NCBI RefSeq assembly: GCF_000447205.1
Contig: NZ_AUWY01000022.1
Coordinates: 43,504-107,503, forward strand
From: Sphingobium ummariense RL-3
Lineage (GTDB): Bacteria > Pseudomonadota > Alphaproteobacteria > Sphingomonadales > Sphingomonadaceae
Direction of reading: 5' to 3'
Length of the DNA: 64,000 nt
The translations under genes were made by a program, and so were the position numbers. Shown here piece after piece: positions 1 through 8,572 of this stretch (position 1 is its first letter; each line of letters opens with the position of its first letter). Below the pieces are notes generated by a model. That model was given only the letters and a program-made list of their open reading frames with translations, was not told where the DNA came from and searched no databases.

Positions 1-330
1 GGTCTTGCCAACTCGGCGAACCTGGTCGCCTTCTACGACAAGAACGGCTTTGAGTTCCGTACTGCGGTCAACTGGCGCGACAAGTATCTGCTCCAGTTCG
101 GCCAGGCCCAGAACAACTCGGCCTTCGGTGCGGAACCCACCTTCGTGAACTCGGCGCTTCAGATCGACCTCAGCACCAATATCCGGCTGACCGATCAGAT
201 CAGCGTCTTTGGCGAAGCGCTCAACGTGACGAACGAGACCTACAGCACCCATGGCCGGTTCTCGAACCAGCTGCTGGACGTCTACGGCTACGGCCGCCGC
301 TTCACCGCGGGCGTTCGCTACCGCTTCTAA
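1..330 (+). CDS. TonB-dependent receptor, C-terminal fragment
   Basis: The frame is open from base 1 and stops at 330, giving the last ~109 residues of an outer-membrane protein. Alternating aromatic beta-strand segments (for example NWRDKYLLQFGQ and ISVFGEALNVTNETY) and a final strand ending in VRYRF with a terminal Phe are typical of TonB-dependent receptors, whose C-terminal Phe is read by the BAM machinery. The N-terminal plug and TonB box lie outside the window. The halogenase-like gene starts 70 bases downstream, a pairing common in Caulobacter, Xanthomonas and sphingomonad glycan-use loci. The substrate cannot be read from this fragment. Confidence 0.85.
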   Translation, partial: GLANSANLVAFYDKNGFEFRTAVNWRDKYLLQFGQAQNNSAFGAEPTFVNSALQIDLSTNIRLTDQISVFGEALNVTNETYSTHGRFSNQLLDVYGYGRRFTAGVRYRF

Positions 331-400
331 CCTTTCTCTCCACCTTGGGGATGTCAGCCGGCGGTTGACATCCCCATATTTTTGAGAACTTCTAACCCTT

Positions 401-1945
401 ATGACCCATCCTGTGCGGCATATCGTCATTGTGGGCGGCGGCACGGCCGGATGGCTGACCGCGGGCGTCATCGCCGCGAAGCACAAGAGCCGGATGCCCG
501 GCGGCTTCACCGTGACGCTGGTCGAATCCCCCAATACCCCCATCATCGGCGTGGGCGAAGGCACCTGGCCGACGCTGCGCACCACCCTTTCCCGCATGGG
601 CGTATCCGAAACCGCCTTCTTCCGCGAATGCGACGCATCGTTCAAGCAGGGCGCGCGCTTCGCTCGCTGGACGACCGGCGAGGCGGACGACGCCTATTAT
701 CACCCGCTGGTGCTTCCCCAGTCCTTCGGCCAGGTCAACCTGGCGCCCCACTGGCTGGCGCGAAACGATGATCTCAGCTTCTGCGACGCGGTCTGCGCCC
801 AGGGCAAGATCTGCGACGACGGCCTGGCGCCCAAGACCATGGCGACGGCCGAGTTCGACGCGCTCGCCAACTATGCCTATCATCTCGACGCCGGGAAATT
901 CGCCGGCTTCCTGCAGCGCCATTGCTGCGAGACGCTGGGCGTGCGCCATATCCTCGCCGATGTCGAGCAGGTCGTGCTCAAGGAGGATGGCGACATCGCC
1001 AGCCTGACCACCGCGCAGGCCGGCACGATCGAGGGCGACCTGTTCGTCGACTGCACCGGCTTCCGCGCGCTGCTGATCGGCGAAGCGATGGGCGTGCCGT
1101 TCCGCGAATGCAGCGACGTGCTGTTCTGCGACACGGCGCTGGCCATGCAGGTGCCCTATGGCGATCCCGACGATCCGATCGCCAGCCAGACGATCTCCAC
1201 CGCGCAGAGCGCTGGATGGATCTGGGACATCGGCCTGCCGACGCGGCGCGGCATCGGTCATGTCTATTCCAGCAATCATATCTCCGACGAAGAAGCGGAG
1301 CGGGAGCTGCGCGCCTATATCGGCCCGGCCGCCGAGAAGCTTTCCGCGCGCAAGATCAAGATCCACGCCGGGCACCGGGAAACCTTCTGGAAGCGCAACT
1401 GCGTCGCCGTCGGCCTCGCCGCCGGTTTCCTGGAGCCGCTCGAAGCCTCCGCGATCGTCCTGATCGAACTGTCGGCCAAGCTGATCGCCGAGCAGATGCC
1501 GGCCCGCCGCGAGGTGATGGACATCGTCGCCTCGCGCTTCAACGCGACGACCCATTATCGCTGGGGCCGGATCATCGACTTCCTGAAGCTGCACTATGTG
1601 CTGACAAAGCGGACTGACAGCGATTTCTGGCGCGACAATGTCCGGCCGGAGACCATTCCCGATCGGCTTCAGGAACTGATGCAGCTCTGGCGCTACCAGT
1701 CGCCCTGGTTCCATGACGAATTCGACCGGGTGGAGGAGGTCTTCCCGCCCGCCAGCTACCAATATGTGCTTTACGGCATGGGCTTCCGCACCGAGGTGGA
1801 ACCCGAGGCGCTGGGTGGCGACGCCCGCCTGGCGGAGCGGGCGATGCGGGAGAATGCGGCGCAGACCGAGAAGCTGCGCGCCGGACTGCCCAAGCATCGC
1901 GACCTGATCAACCGGATCGTGGAGCGGGGATTGCAGCCGGTCTGA
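401..1945 (+). CDS. Tryptophan halogenase-family flavoprotein
   Basis: A 514-residue FAD-dependent protein. The Rossmann dinucleotide motif GGGTAGW is at residues 12-18. A Lys in FKQGARF (Lys82) sits where PrnA/RebH-type halogenases carry their catalytic lysine. The WIWDI signature (273-277) matches the WxWxI(P) halogenase motif, and Glu348 lies in PLEASA. The key residues therefore look intact, but most TonB-receptor-linked members of this family have no demonstrated halogenation activity and are thought to act in uptake or glycan use. It lies between a TonB receptor and a GH43 enzyme on the same strand, so co-expression is likely. True substrate unknown. Confidence 0.85.
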   Translation: MTHPVRHIVIVGGGTAGWLTAGVIAAKHKSRMPGGFTVTLVESPNTPIIGVGEGTWPTLRTTLSRMGVSETAFFRECDASFKQGARFARWTTGEADDAYYHPLVLPQSFGQVNLAPHWLARNDDLSFCDAVCAQGKICDDGLAPKTMATAEFDALANYAYHLDAGKFAGFLQRHCCETLGVRHILADVEQVVLKEDGDIASLTTAQAGTIEGDLFVDCTGFRALLIGEAMGVPFRECSDVLFCDTALAMQVPYGDPDDPIASQTISTAQSAGWIWDIGLPTRRGIGHVYSSNHISDEEAERELRAYIGPAAEKLSARKIKIHAGHRETFWKRNCVAVGLAAGFLEPLEASAIVLIELSAKLIAEQMPARREVMDIVASRFNATTHYRWGRIIDFLKLHYVLTKRTDSDFWRDNVRPETIPDRLQELMQLWRYQSPWFHDEFDRVEEVFPPASYQYVLYGMGFRTEVEPEALGGDARLAERAMRENAAQTEKLRAGLPKHRDLINRIVERGLQPV

Positions 1946-2151
1946 CCGGCGCGACATGGAGAGCGACCCGGACGGTTGTTTCGCCTTTCCGGCCCCGTGG
2001 TTGCGCTACCATCATTCCGCGGCAGAGCACTTCCCTTTCCCGGTAAAATCGCCATTTTACACGTCCAGGCGATTGCCACTCGCTTATGATAGCGCTACTC
2101 AATCGCCTCCCATGCCGAGGGCATGGCAGGATTTGGAGAGGAGCAGACAGG

Positions 2152-3264
2152 ATGAAGGGCCCGACCATGAAACTGGCGTCCGTGGCGCTGCTGGCGCTGG
2201 CGCTTGGCGGCTGCCAGGGAGGCGAAGGCAACCAGTCGGCCGCGAATGCGGCGAACGGCGCCGAACCCCGCTCGCCCGACGGCCGCCGTTATCTCTCGCA
2301 GCCGCTGGTCAAGGACATCTACACCGCCGACCCGTCGGCGCATGTGTGGAACGGCAAGATCTACGTCTACCCCAGCCACGACATCGACGGCCCGACCCCG
2401 GAAGACGATCTCGGCGCGCATTTCGAAATGCGCGACTATCGCATCCTGTCGATGGACAAGATCGGCGGGCCGGTAACCGTCGGCCCGGTCGCGCTCGACG
2501 TGAAGGACGTGCCCTGGGCCGACAAGCAGATGTGGGCGCCCGACGCCGCGAAGAAGGGCGACACCTACTATCTCTACTTCCCCGCCAAGGACAAGCAGGG
2601 CGCCTTCCGCATCGGCGTCGCCACGTCCAAGGACCCGATGGGCCCGTTCAAGGCCCAGCCGCAGCCGATCAAGGGCAGCTTCTCGATCGATCCGGCGGTG
2701 TTCACCGACACCGACGGGCAGAGCTACATGTATTTCGGCGGCATCTGGGGCGGCCAGCTCCAGCGCAACCTCAGCGGCAAATATGACCCCAACGGGTCCA
2801 AGACCGACCTCGGCCAGGACGACAAGCCCGCTATCGCTCCGCGCGTCGCCAAGATGAGCGGCGACATGCTGGAATTCGCCGAAACCCCGCGCGAAATCCA
2901 GATCGTCGACGACAAGGGCAAACCGCTGCTGGGCGGAGACCATGACCGCCGCTTCTTCGAGGCGTCATGGATGCACAAATATAACGGCAAATATTATTTC
3001 AGCTATTCGACCGGCGACACGCATTATCTGGTCTATGCGATCGGCGACAGCCCCTACGGTCCCTTCACCTACAAGGGCCGCATCCTGGAGCCGGTGGAAG
3101 GCTGGACGACCCATCATTCGATCGTCGAATGGGGCGGCAAATGGTGGCTCTTCTACGCCGACAGCCAGCTTTCGGGCCAGACCCGCCTGCGCAACGTGAA
3201 GGTCACCGAGCTGCACTACAATCCCGACGGCACGATCAAGACGATCGATCCGTTCGTGAAGTGA
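2152..3264 (+). CDS. Glycoside hydrolase family 43 lipoprotein
   Basis: A 370-residue predicted lipoprotein. The start at 2152 is preceded at 8 bases by GGAGAGGAG (2135-2143), and the N terminus ends in a lipobox LGGC with Cys21; an upstream in-frame ATG at 2086 lacks this context. The mature part fits a five-bladed GH43 fold: ADPSAHVWNGKIYVYPS carries the catalytic-base Asp region, SIDPAVF the pKa-modulating Asp, and RFFEASWMHKYNGKYY the acid Glu. GH43 enzymes are mainly beta-xylosidases and alpha-L-arabinofuranosidases. With the TonB receptor and halogenase-like protein upstream this suggests a plant-glycan utilization locus. Exact linkage specificity is not readable. Confidence 0.85.
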   Translation: MKGPTMKLASVALLALALGGCQGGEGNQSAANAANGAEPRSPDGRRYLSQPLVKDIYTADPSAHVWNGKIYVYPSHDIDGPTPEDDLGAHFEMRDYRILSMDKIGGPVTVGPVALDVKDVPWADKQMWAPDAAKKGDTYYLYFPAKDKQGAFRIGVATSKDPMGPFKAQPQPIKGSFSIDPAVFTDTDGQSYMYFGGIWGGQLQRNLSGKYDPNGSKTDLGQDDKPAIAPRVAKMSGDMLEFAETPREIQIVDDKGKPLLGGDHDRRFFEASWMHKYNGKYYFSYSTGDTHYLVYAIGDSPYGPFTYKGRILEPVEGWTTHHSIVEWGGKWWLFYADSQLSGQTRLRNVKVTELHYNPDGTIKTIDPFVK

Positions 3265-3408
3265 GGGCCGCGTTCCCGGCCTGAGGCCGGGGCGCAGGCG
3301 CTTCAGCGCAATGAAGGAGGGTGTCCCGCTCTTGCTGGCGTGACACCCCTCCACCACTTCGCGGTTCCCCTCCCCTGCAAAGGGAGGATTTGGTTCAACC
3401 AGTATCCC
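3265..3408. repeat. Hairpin-rich intergenic segment
   Basis: Between the convergent GH43 and M23 genes. It contains CCCGGCC-TGA-GGCCGGG near 3275-3291, the larger stem GGAGGGTGTC/GACACCCCTCC at 3316-3352, and CTCCC/GGGAG arms around 3368-3390. None has a good U-tract, so these look like dispersed intergenic palindromes that may also stop or stabilise the two converging transcripts. Confidence 0.5.
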
Positions 3409-3981
3409 TCACGGCATGGCGACGGCGTCGCCGTCGGGAAGCTCCGGCACGGCAGGATTCCTCCTCCCTTCATCCCGGGCTCGGGCGAAGGCGGAGCGAT
3501 GCGGTTCCTGGGGAAGCACCCTTGCCGCTGTCCCCCACGCCGGCGGGACACGCGACGCCGGCAGATCCATATAGGGAAGCGGGTCGACCGGCCGCCCGGC
3601 GATCCAATATTCGAAATGCAGGTGGCTTCCGGTCGAGCGGCCGGTGGAGCCCACCAGCCCCAGCACCTCTTGCGCGGCGACCGCCTCGCCCTCCCCCGCG
3701 AGCAAGCGGGAGAGATGCGCATAGCGGGTCCGGCTGCCGTCGGGATGCTGAAGCTCGATCATCAGGCCGTAGCCGCCCCGGAGCCCGGCGAAACGCACCA
3801 CGCCGCCGGCGGCGGCGCGGACCGGCGTGCCGGCCGGGCTCGGCAGGTCGATGCCGCTGTGCATCAGATGGCGGCCGTCGATGGGATCGACCCGATAACC
3901 GAACGGCGATGAAAGCCGGGGCGCTGCGCCGGCCATCGCCGGCAGAGTCAGCAGCGCGCTCCAGAAAAGCAGGTTCCGCAT
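3409..3981 (-). CDS. M23-family metallopeptidase (LytM-type)
   Basis: A 190-residue secreted zinc endopeptidase of the LytM/M23 type, which cuts peptide cross-bridges in peptidoglycan. The start at 3981 gives a clear signal peptide (MRNLLFWSALLTLPAMAGA). The M23 zinc ligands are visible: His41 and Asp45 in HSGIDL, and His120-x-His122 in SHLHFEY; His89 in YAHLS is the usual extra catalytic His. The domain fills residues ~25-135; the last ~50 residues are Arg/Pro-rich and run into repeat-like DNA. Extending the frame upstream to 4230 only reads through the IS remnant. It stands alone, with no coiled-coil partner. Confidence 0.8.
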   Translation of the reverse strand: MRNLLFWSALLTLPAMAGAAPRLSSPFGYRVDPIDGRHLMHSGIDLPSPAGTPVRAAAGGVVRFAGLRGGYGLMIELQHPDGSRTRYAHLSRLLAGEGEAVAAQEVLGLVGSTGRSTGSHLHFEYWIAGRPVDPLPYMDLPASRVPPAWGTAARVLPQEPHRSAFARARDEGRRNPAVPELPDGDAVAMP

Positions 3982-4060
3982 GCGCACCAGACGGCGACGA
4001 TGGGGCCGGGCCGTACCAGGGCGATGGCGAGCCATCCCCGCGGATGACCGGTTGCCGCCA

Positions 4061-4370
4061 GAGGCTGTGTCGAAACGCCGCGGGGTTGGATGCCGTGGGC
4101 CAGGCATTCCGTTGGTCGGTGCGGGCGGACACCTGGGAAATCCGCGACCGGTCGGGTCCGGATTGCAGCGATGAGGGGTTGGATGCCCATGATCTGGATC
4201 ATCCGCTTCCTGTTGTAGGCGAGCACGCAAAGGCTCATCTCGGTTCAGACGTTCCTGAGCGTTTTGGTCAGGAAATGCGTGCTTCCCATCCAGGACTTGA
4301 GCGTGCCGAACGCATGCTCGACGGTCCGGCGCCGGACGCCCATGGCATCGGGGCAGCGCACGACATCGGT
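4061..4370 (-). pseudogene. Truncated IS transposase (IS5/IS1182-like), 3' end
   Basis: Reverse-strand translation around 4150-4370 gives a recognisable C-terminal part of a DDE transposase: RRRTVEHAFGTLKSWMG, then THFLTKTLRNV, an in-frame stop (TGA at 4247-4245), then TEMSLCVLAYNRKRM. The 5' part is missing; the remnant is cut at 4371 by a dispersed repeat. GAGGCTGTGTCGAAACG at 4061-4077 resembles the terminal inverted repeat of this family and may mark the old right end. Truncation plus the internal stop make it inactive. Confidence 0.75.
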
Positions 4371-4420
4371 CCTTCGATACGCCATTTCGACAAGCTCAGT
4401 GGCTACTCAGGACGAACGGA
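4371..4420 (+). repeat. Dispersed repeat, long variant (copy 1)
   Basis: Starts CCTTCGATACGCC, passes TTCGACAAGCTCAGTGGC and ends TACTCAGGACGAACGG. Close copies occur at 8385-8434 (inverted), 8524-8562, 18492-18541 (inverted) and 18561-18611. Here it is a single arm abutting the IS remnant. Confidence 0.8.
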
Positions 4421-4462
4421 GGTTATGGCCACTCCCCACCCAGACCTGCTGTCGTGCGCCGG

Positions 4463-5110
4463 CTACCGCAATCCGAGATATTTATGCGCCTGCACCGTCA
4501 GTCGCCAGCGCGGCCGCGCCATGACGACATCGATGGCGGCCCGCGCATTGTCCGCGGCGTGGGGATCGTCCAGCGGCTGGATCAGGAAATGGTCGAAGGC
4601 CCAGCCCTCCATCGCCGCCAGGTCGTCCGGGCCGTGCCCGACGCCGGGCTGCGGCCAGACCAGCTTCAGCTCGTCGCCGCGGGTCTGGACCACCGTGCTG
4701 CCCGCCTTGGGGCTGACGCATACCCAGTCGATGCCGGGATGGACCGGCAAGGTGCCGTTGCTCTCGATCGCGATGGTGAACCCGCGCGCGTGCAGCGCCT
4801 CGACCAGCGCATCGTCGACCTGAAGCATGGGCTCGCCGCCGGTCAGCACGATGTAGCGCCCCTCCCCGCCCTCGCCCCAGAAGCCGAGCGCGGCATCCGC
4901 CAGCGCTGCAGCATCGGCGAACCTGCCGCCGCCCAGGCCGTCGGTCCCGACGAAATCCGTGTCGCAGAAGCGGCAGATCGCACTCGCCCGGTCCTGCTCC
5001 CGGCCGCTCCACAGGTTGCAGCCGGCAAAGCGCAGGAAGACCGCGCGCCGCCCCGCCTGCACCCCTTCGCCCTGCAGGGTCAGGAACATCTCCTTGACCG
5101 CGTAGCTCAT
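4463..5110 (-). CDS. queE: 7-carboxy-7-deazaguanine synthase QueE
   Basis: A 215-residue radical-SAM enzyme that turns 6-carboxy-tetrahydropterin into 7-carboxy-7-deazaguanine in the preQ0/queuosine pathway. The 4Fe-4S cysteines show the QueE-specific expanded spacing CX14CX2C (Cys31, Cys46, Cys49) in place of the standard CX3CX2C. FLTLQGEG at the N terminus and VLTGGEPMLQ (the GGE SAM-binding motif) are typical. It lies 11 bases downstream of queC on the same strand, so the two are probably co-transcribed. Length and ends match the family. Confidence 0.95.
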   Translation of the reverse strand: MSYAVKEMFLTLQGEGVQAGRRAVFLRFAGCNLWSGREQDRASAICRFCDTDFVGTDGLGGGRFADAAALADAALGFWGEGGEGRYIVLTGGEPMLQVDDALVEALHARGFTIAIESNGTLPVHPGIDWVCVSPKAGSTVVQTRGDELKLVWPQPGVGHGPDDLAAMEGWAFDHFLIQPLDDPHAADNARAAIDVVMARPRWRLTVQAHKYLGLR

Positions 5111-5121
5111 AATCCGCCCCG

Positions 5122-5817
5122 TCAGGGCCTGGTGGCGTAGACGGTGGGATCGGGCAGGCCCGCTTCATCGAAGCCCTTGGCGCGCAGGCGGCAGCTGTCA
5201 CACAGGCCGCAATGCCGCCCATCGGGCGTCGGATCGTAGCAGGACCAGCTCATCCCCGCATCCAGCCCCAACCGATGCGCCTCGCGCACGATGTCGGCCT
5301 TGCTCATATGCTGGAGCGGCGCGTTGATCCGCACCGGATGCCCTTCCACGCCCGCCTTGGTGGCGAGCGCCGCCATCTTCTGGAATGCGTCGATGAACTC
5401 CGGCCGGCAGTCGGGATAGCCCGAATAGTCGAGCGCGTTGACGCCGATGAAGATGTCCTGCGCGCCCGCCACCTCGGCCAGGCCAAGGGTCAGCGACAGG
5501 AAGACCGTGTTGCGCGCCGGCACATAGGTAATGGGGATCTCCGCCCCCACACCGCCCTTCGGCACGGCGATGTCGGCGGTCAGCGCCGATCCGCCAAAGG
5601 CGCGCAGGTCGAGCGGCAGCACGATGTGACGGATCGCGTTGAGCGCGGTCGCGACGCGACCCGCCGCCCGCAGTTCCAGCCGGTGGCGCTGGTTGTAGTC
5701 GATGGACAGGGCGAGGACGCGAAAACCCGCTTCGCGCGCCAGCCCGCCGGCGACCATGGAGTCGAGCCCGCCCGAAAGCAGGACGACGGCGAATTTACCT
5801 TCATTATTGGCGGCCAT
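5122..5817 (-). CDS. queC: 7-cyano-7-deazaguanine synthase QueC
   Basis: A 231-residue ATP-dependent enzyme converting 7-carboxy-7-deazaguanine to preQ0, the step after QueE. The PP-loop SGGLDS is at residues 15-20, and four zinc-binding cysteines (193, 203, 206, 209) close the protein in [17 protein letters not shown]. queC precedes queE in the same transcript. No preQ1-type riboswitch is visible in the short upstream gap (5818-5864). Confidence 0.95.
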   Translation of the reverse strand: MAANNEGKFAVVLLSGGLDSMVAGGLAREAGFRVLALSIDYNQRHRLELRAAGRVATALNAIRHIVLPLDLRAFGGSALTADIAVPKGGVGAEIPITYVPARNTVFLSLTLGLAEVAGAQDIFIGVNALDYSGYPDCRPEFIDAFQKMAALATKAGVEGHPVRINAPLQHMSKADIVREAHRLGLDAGMSWSCYDPTPDGRHCGLCDSCRLRAKGFDEAGLPDPTVYATRP

Positions 5818-5864
5818 GGGGTCGCGCTACGCCTCCGGGCGCTGCAGCGCAAGACCGCGCGCCC

Positions 5865-6266
5865 TCAGCGGCATGCACCGATCCTGCGGCCTTCCACCTC
5901 GACGGAAAAAGGTGCGCCGCCCGCGATGCCCTGGGTCCGGATCTGCACCAGCCGGGGGGTTTCGATGCGGATGTCGGTGCGTCCGTTGCCGGCGGCGGCG
6001 CAGTCATAAGTGACGCTGCCGGCTTCGGCGGCGTCGCTGACCACGAAATCGCGGCAGCTGCCCGCCGGATGACGCAGGTGCAGGAACTGCCGCATGTCCT
6101 GCACGCACAGCCGGCGCATGCTCGTCTCGCCGCGTTCGTGCAGCTCCCATTCGCCGGCCTCCAGCTGGCCGAGCGCCGTCAGCGACGGCGCCTGCACGGC
6201 GCCCGCCCATCCTGCTGTCATCATCGCGGCGGTGGCGCCCAGCGCGCGCAGCATTGCCCTGTTCAT
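5865..6266 (-). CDS. Secreted DUF3617-like protein
   Basis: A 133-residue predicted periplasmic protein. The chosen start (6266) gives a signal peptide (MNRAMLRALGATAAMMTAGWAGA); the frame is open farther upstream but without a good start. The mature part begins with LEAGEWELHERG, like DUF3617 proteins, and contains four cysteines that could form two disulfides. Function unknown. It lies between hslO and queC on the same strand with a 47-base gap to queC. The ribosome site is weak. The 145 bases between this gene and hslO show no other gene. Confidence 0.6.
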   Translation of the reverse strand: MNRAMLRALGATAAMMTAGWAGAVQAPSLTALGQLEAGEWELHERGETSMRRLCVQDMRQFLHLRHPAGSCRDFVVSDAAEAGSVTYDCAAAGNGRTDIRIETPRLVQIRTQGIAGGAPFSVEVEGRRIGACR

Positions 6267-6411
6267 CGTCGTCGCAGCCCCCGCTTGCTCAGGAAAGTCG
6301 CCGACGACATGCCGACACATGCCATCCGGTCGATCATGCTGTCGCACATGATTGCGGCATTTTGATAGCAAGGAACGGACGAACCTGCCCCAATTGCCGC
6401 GTTGCAGCACG

Positions 6412-7311
6412 TCAGGCGAAGCTGTCGAGCGCGACGGGGAACAGGCGCGAACAGAAGGCGCAATCGACGCCGATGATGCCCTTCTCGTCCGCCATCTCCG
6501 CCCGCTCCTCCGCCGAGAAACGCCCGATGACGCCGCGGATGTGGGACAGGTCGCAGCGGCAGCCCTTGCTCAGCGGCACCGGATCGGTGACCCGCACTTC
6601 CTCTTCCTCGTGAAACAGCCGCCAGACGATGTCGGTCAACGGCAGCGTCCCGTCGGTCAGTTCCCCGTCCTTCAGCGTCGCCGCCAGCGCCTGCACATGC
6701 TCCCATTCGGGGTGGTCGTGGCGAACGTGCAGCCGCTCGCGGCCGACCTCGCCCTCGGGCAGGTGCTGGAGCAGCAGCCCGGCGGCCATGCATCGGCCAT
6801 CCGCGCCATGGCTGGTCGCGATCTGCAGGACGCTGGGGATCTGTTCCGACTGGAAAAAATAATGCTCGGCCGCCTTGGCGAGCGAATCGCCTTCCAGCGG
6901 GACGATGCCCTGATAGCGCTCGCCCGTGACCGCCTGGTCGAAGGTGATCGCCAGATAGCCCTTGCCGAACAGGCCGAACAGCGTGGGGTCGGACCCGACC
7001 TCCGCCAGTCGGTCGGCATCGAACTGCGCGTAGCCGCGCACCTCGCCGCCCTTGTAGTCGGCGACCAGCAGGCTGACGGCGCCATTTTCGGTCTGCGCCT
7101 GCAGCGTCAGCTGCCCGCCGGCATCCTTGAGCGTGCTGCCGAGCAACGCCGCGAGCACCAGCGCGGAGGACAGCAGCCGCTCGATCACCGGCGGATAGGC
7201 GTGGGCGGCCAGCACCTCGTCCAGCACCGGTCCCAGCCGGACGACCCGGCCGCGCGCATTGCGGGAAGGAATGGTGAAGCCGAGGGCCTGGTCGATGGTG
7301 GGGGAAATCAC
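6412..7311 (-). CDS. hslO: Redox-regulated chaperone Hsp33
   Basis: A 299-residue holdase chaperone switched on by oxidation. The zinc/redox switch is complete: Cys251 and Cys253 (CRC) and Cys284 and Cys287 (CAFC), spaced CXCX30CXXC. A GTG start at 7311 is preferred because AAAGGA lies just upstream and the protein then begins at the conserved N-terminal domain (DQALGFTIP). No ATG exists near there; the open frame continues upstream only into a repeat element. Its neighbours argF/argD upstream are functionally unrelated. Confidence 0.93.
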   Translation of the reverse strand: MISPTIDQALGFTIPSRNARGRVVRLGPVLDEVLAAHAYPPVIERLLSSALVLAALLGSTLKDAGGQLTLQAQTENGAVSLLVADYKGGEVRGYAQFDADRLAEVGSDPTLFGLFGKGYLAITFDQAVTGERYQGIVPLEGDSLAKAAEHYFFQSEQIPSVLQIATSHGADGRCMAAGLLLQHLPEGEVGRERLHVRHDHPEWEHVQALAATLKDGELTDGTLPLTDIVWRLFHEEEEVRVTDPVPLSKGCRCDLSHIRGVIGRFSAEERAEMADEKGIIGVDCAFCSRLFPVALDSFA

Positions 7312-7324
7312 GGCGCGTCCTTTG

Positions 7325-7403
7325 TTCCGTTCGGACCGAGCCTGCCGAAGGCCCCTTCTCCATGAAAGAGGAACAGGGTCTTCGACAGGCGCGGGACGAA
7401 CGT
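7325..7403. repeat. Dispersed inverted-repeat element, short variant
   Basis: Two inverted arms, CCGTTCGGACCGAGCCTGCC and TCTTCGACAGGCGCGGGACG, flank a CTTCTCCATGAAAGAGGAAC centre. Related paired elements lie at 9933-10048 and 35820-35916. It occupies the gap between argF and hslO. Confidence 0.7.
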
Positions 7404-7429
7404 CTGTCGTGGAAAGACGCGGATATAGG

Positions 7430-8362
7430 TCAGGCGGACAGCTTTCCAAGCGCCCAGAGCAGCACCGACTTCTGGGCGTGGATGCGGTTTTCCGCCTCGT
7501 CCCAGATCAGCGACTGCGGCCCGTCGATCACTTCCGTCACCACTTCCTCGCCGCGATGGGCTGGCAGGCAGTGGAGGAAATTGGCGCCGGGCTTGGCCTG
7601 CGCCATCAGCGCGGGCGTCACCTGATAGGGCATCATCGCCGCCAGCTTCTCCTCCGCATGGGCCTGGCCCATGGAGATCCAGGTGTCGGTGACGACGACA
7701 TCCGCCCCGGCCACTGCCTCCACCGGATCGCGGGTCAGGATGATGCGCGATCCCGCAGCCTGGGCGGCCGCAGCGAAGGCGGGATCGGGATCATAGCCTT
7801 GCGGCACGCCGATGCGCACGTCGAACTTCATCAGGCCCGCCGCCTCGATGATCGAATGCAGCACATTGTTGCCGTCGCCCAGCCACGCCCACTGGCTGCC
7901 CGGCAGCGCCAGCCCATGCTCCACCACGGTCAGCAGGTCGGCGACGATCTGGCAGGGATGCGACAGGTCGGTGAGGCCGTTGATGACCGGCACCGTAGCA
8001 TATTGCGCCATCTCCTCGATCTTCGCATGATCATCGGTGCGGATCATGATCGCGTCGCACATGCGGCTGAGCACGCGCGCGGTGTCGGCGACGGTCTCGC
8101 CCCGGCCGAGCTGGCTGGTCGCGCCGTCCAGGATCAGCGACGTGCCGCCGAGCTGGCGGACCGCCATGTCGAACGACACGCGAGTCCGCGTCGAATTCTT
8201 CTCGAAGATCATCGCCAGCGTGTGGCCGGCGAGCGGCGCGTCGGCATCGGCGCGCCCCTTGGGCAGGCCCGCCCGCGCCGCCTTCCGGTCGATGGCGTCG
8301 GCAATCATCGCGGCGATCGCGTCGCCGCCCGCGTCGGTAAGATTCAGGAAATGCTTGGTCAT
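7430..8362 (-). CDS. argF: Ornithine carbamoyltransferase
   Basis: A 310-residue enzyme making citrulline from ornithine and carbamoyl phosphate in arginine synthesis. The carbamoyl-phosphate loop STRTR is at residues 57-61; HPCQ (DLSHPCQ) and the ornithine-site [11 protein letters not shown] are present. Start at 8362 (MTKHFLNL) matches the family; the frame extends upstream only through the repeat. argD lies upstream on the same strand, separated by a 210-base repeat-filled gap, so argD-argF co-transcription is likely. Confidence 0.95.
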   Translation of the reverse strand: MTKHFLNLTDAGGDAIAAMIADAIDRKAARAGLPKGRADADAPLAGHTLAMIFEKNSTRTRVSFDMAVRQLGGTSLILDGATSQLGRGETVADTARVLSRMCDAIMIRTDDHAKIEEMAQYATVPVINGLTDLSHPCQIVADLLTVVEHGLALPGSQWAWLGDGNNVLHSIIEAAGLMKFDVRIGVPQGYDPDPAFAAAAQAAGSRIILTRDPVEAVAGADVVVTDTWISMGQAHAEEKLAAMMPYQVTPALMAQAKPGANFLHCLPAHRGEEVVTEVIDGPQSLIWDEAENRIHAQKSVLLWALGKLSA

Positions 8363-8384
8363 TTGGGAACGTCCCCCAAAACAT

Positions 8385-8566
8385 CCGTTCGTCCTGAGTA
8401 GCCATTGAACGAAGTCGAATGGCGTATCGAAGGACCAAGCGTGGCGCCTGATGCTTCGGTACTTGAGCAGGTGAACCATCCCCCGGATGGTTCAGGATCG
8501 TCCGGGGGACGATCCGACCTGCTCAACTTCGACAAGCTCAGCCCCTACTCAGCACGAACGGGAATT
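8385..8566. repeat. Dispersed repeat pair flanking a cloverleaf-like core
   Basis: The left arm at 8385-8434 is an inverted copy of the long repeat variant (CCGTTCGTCCTGAGTAGCC ... GGCGTATCGAAGG). The right arm at 8524-8562 is in direct orientation (TTCGACAAGCTCAGCCCC then TACTCAGCACGAACGG). Between them lies the three-way-junction sequence described separately. The whole element fills the argF-argD intergenic gap. Confidence 0.75.
8463..8526. other. Perfect three-way-junction inverted-repeat structure
   Basis: The outer arms TTGAGCAGGT (8463-8472) and ACCTGCTCAA (8517-8526) are perfectly complementary over 10 bp. Inside are two perfect 9-bp hairpins with 3-base loops: GAACCATCC-CCC-GGATGGTTC (8473-8493) and GGATCGTCC-GGG-GGACGATCC (8495-8515), each followed by one unpaired base. 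In the argD-argF transcript this would form a compact Y-shaped RNA; in DNA, a branched cruciform. Confidence 0.8.
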
Positions 8567-8572
8567 TCATCG

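Noticed and set aside
392..1957. Long open frame on the minus strand opposite the halogenase-like gene
   Set aside because: High-GC third-position bias leaves the opposite strand open; composition is Arg/His/Gly-rich without motifs, while the plus strand shows clear family motifs.
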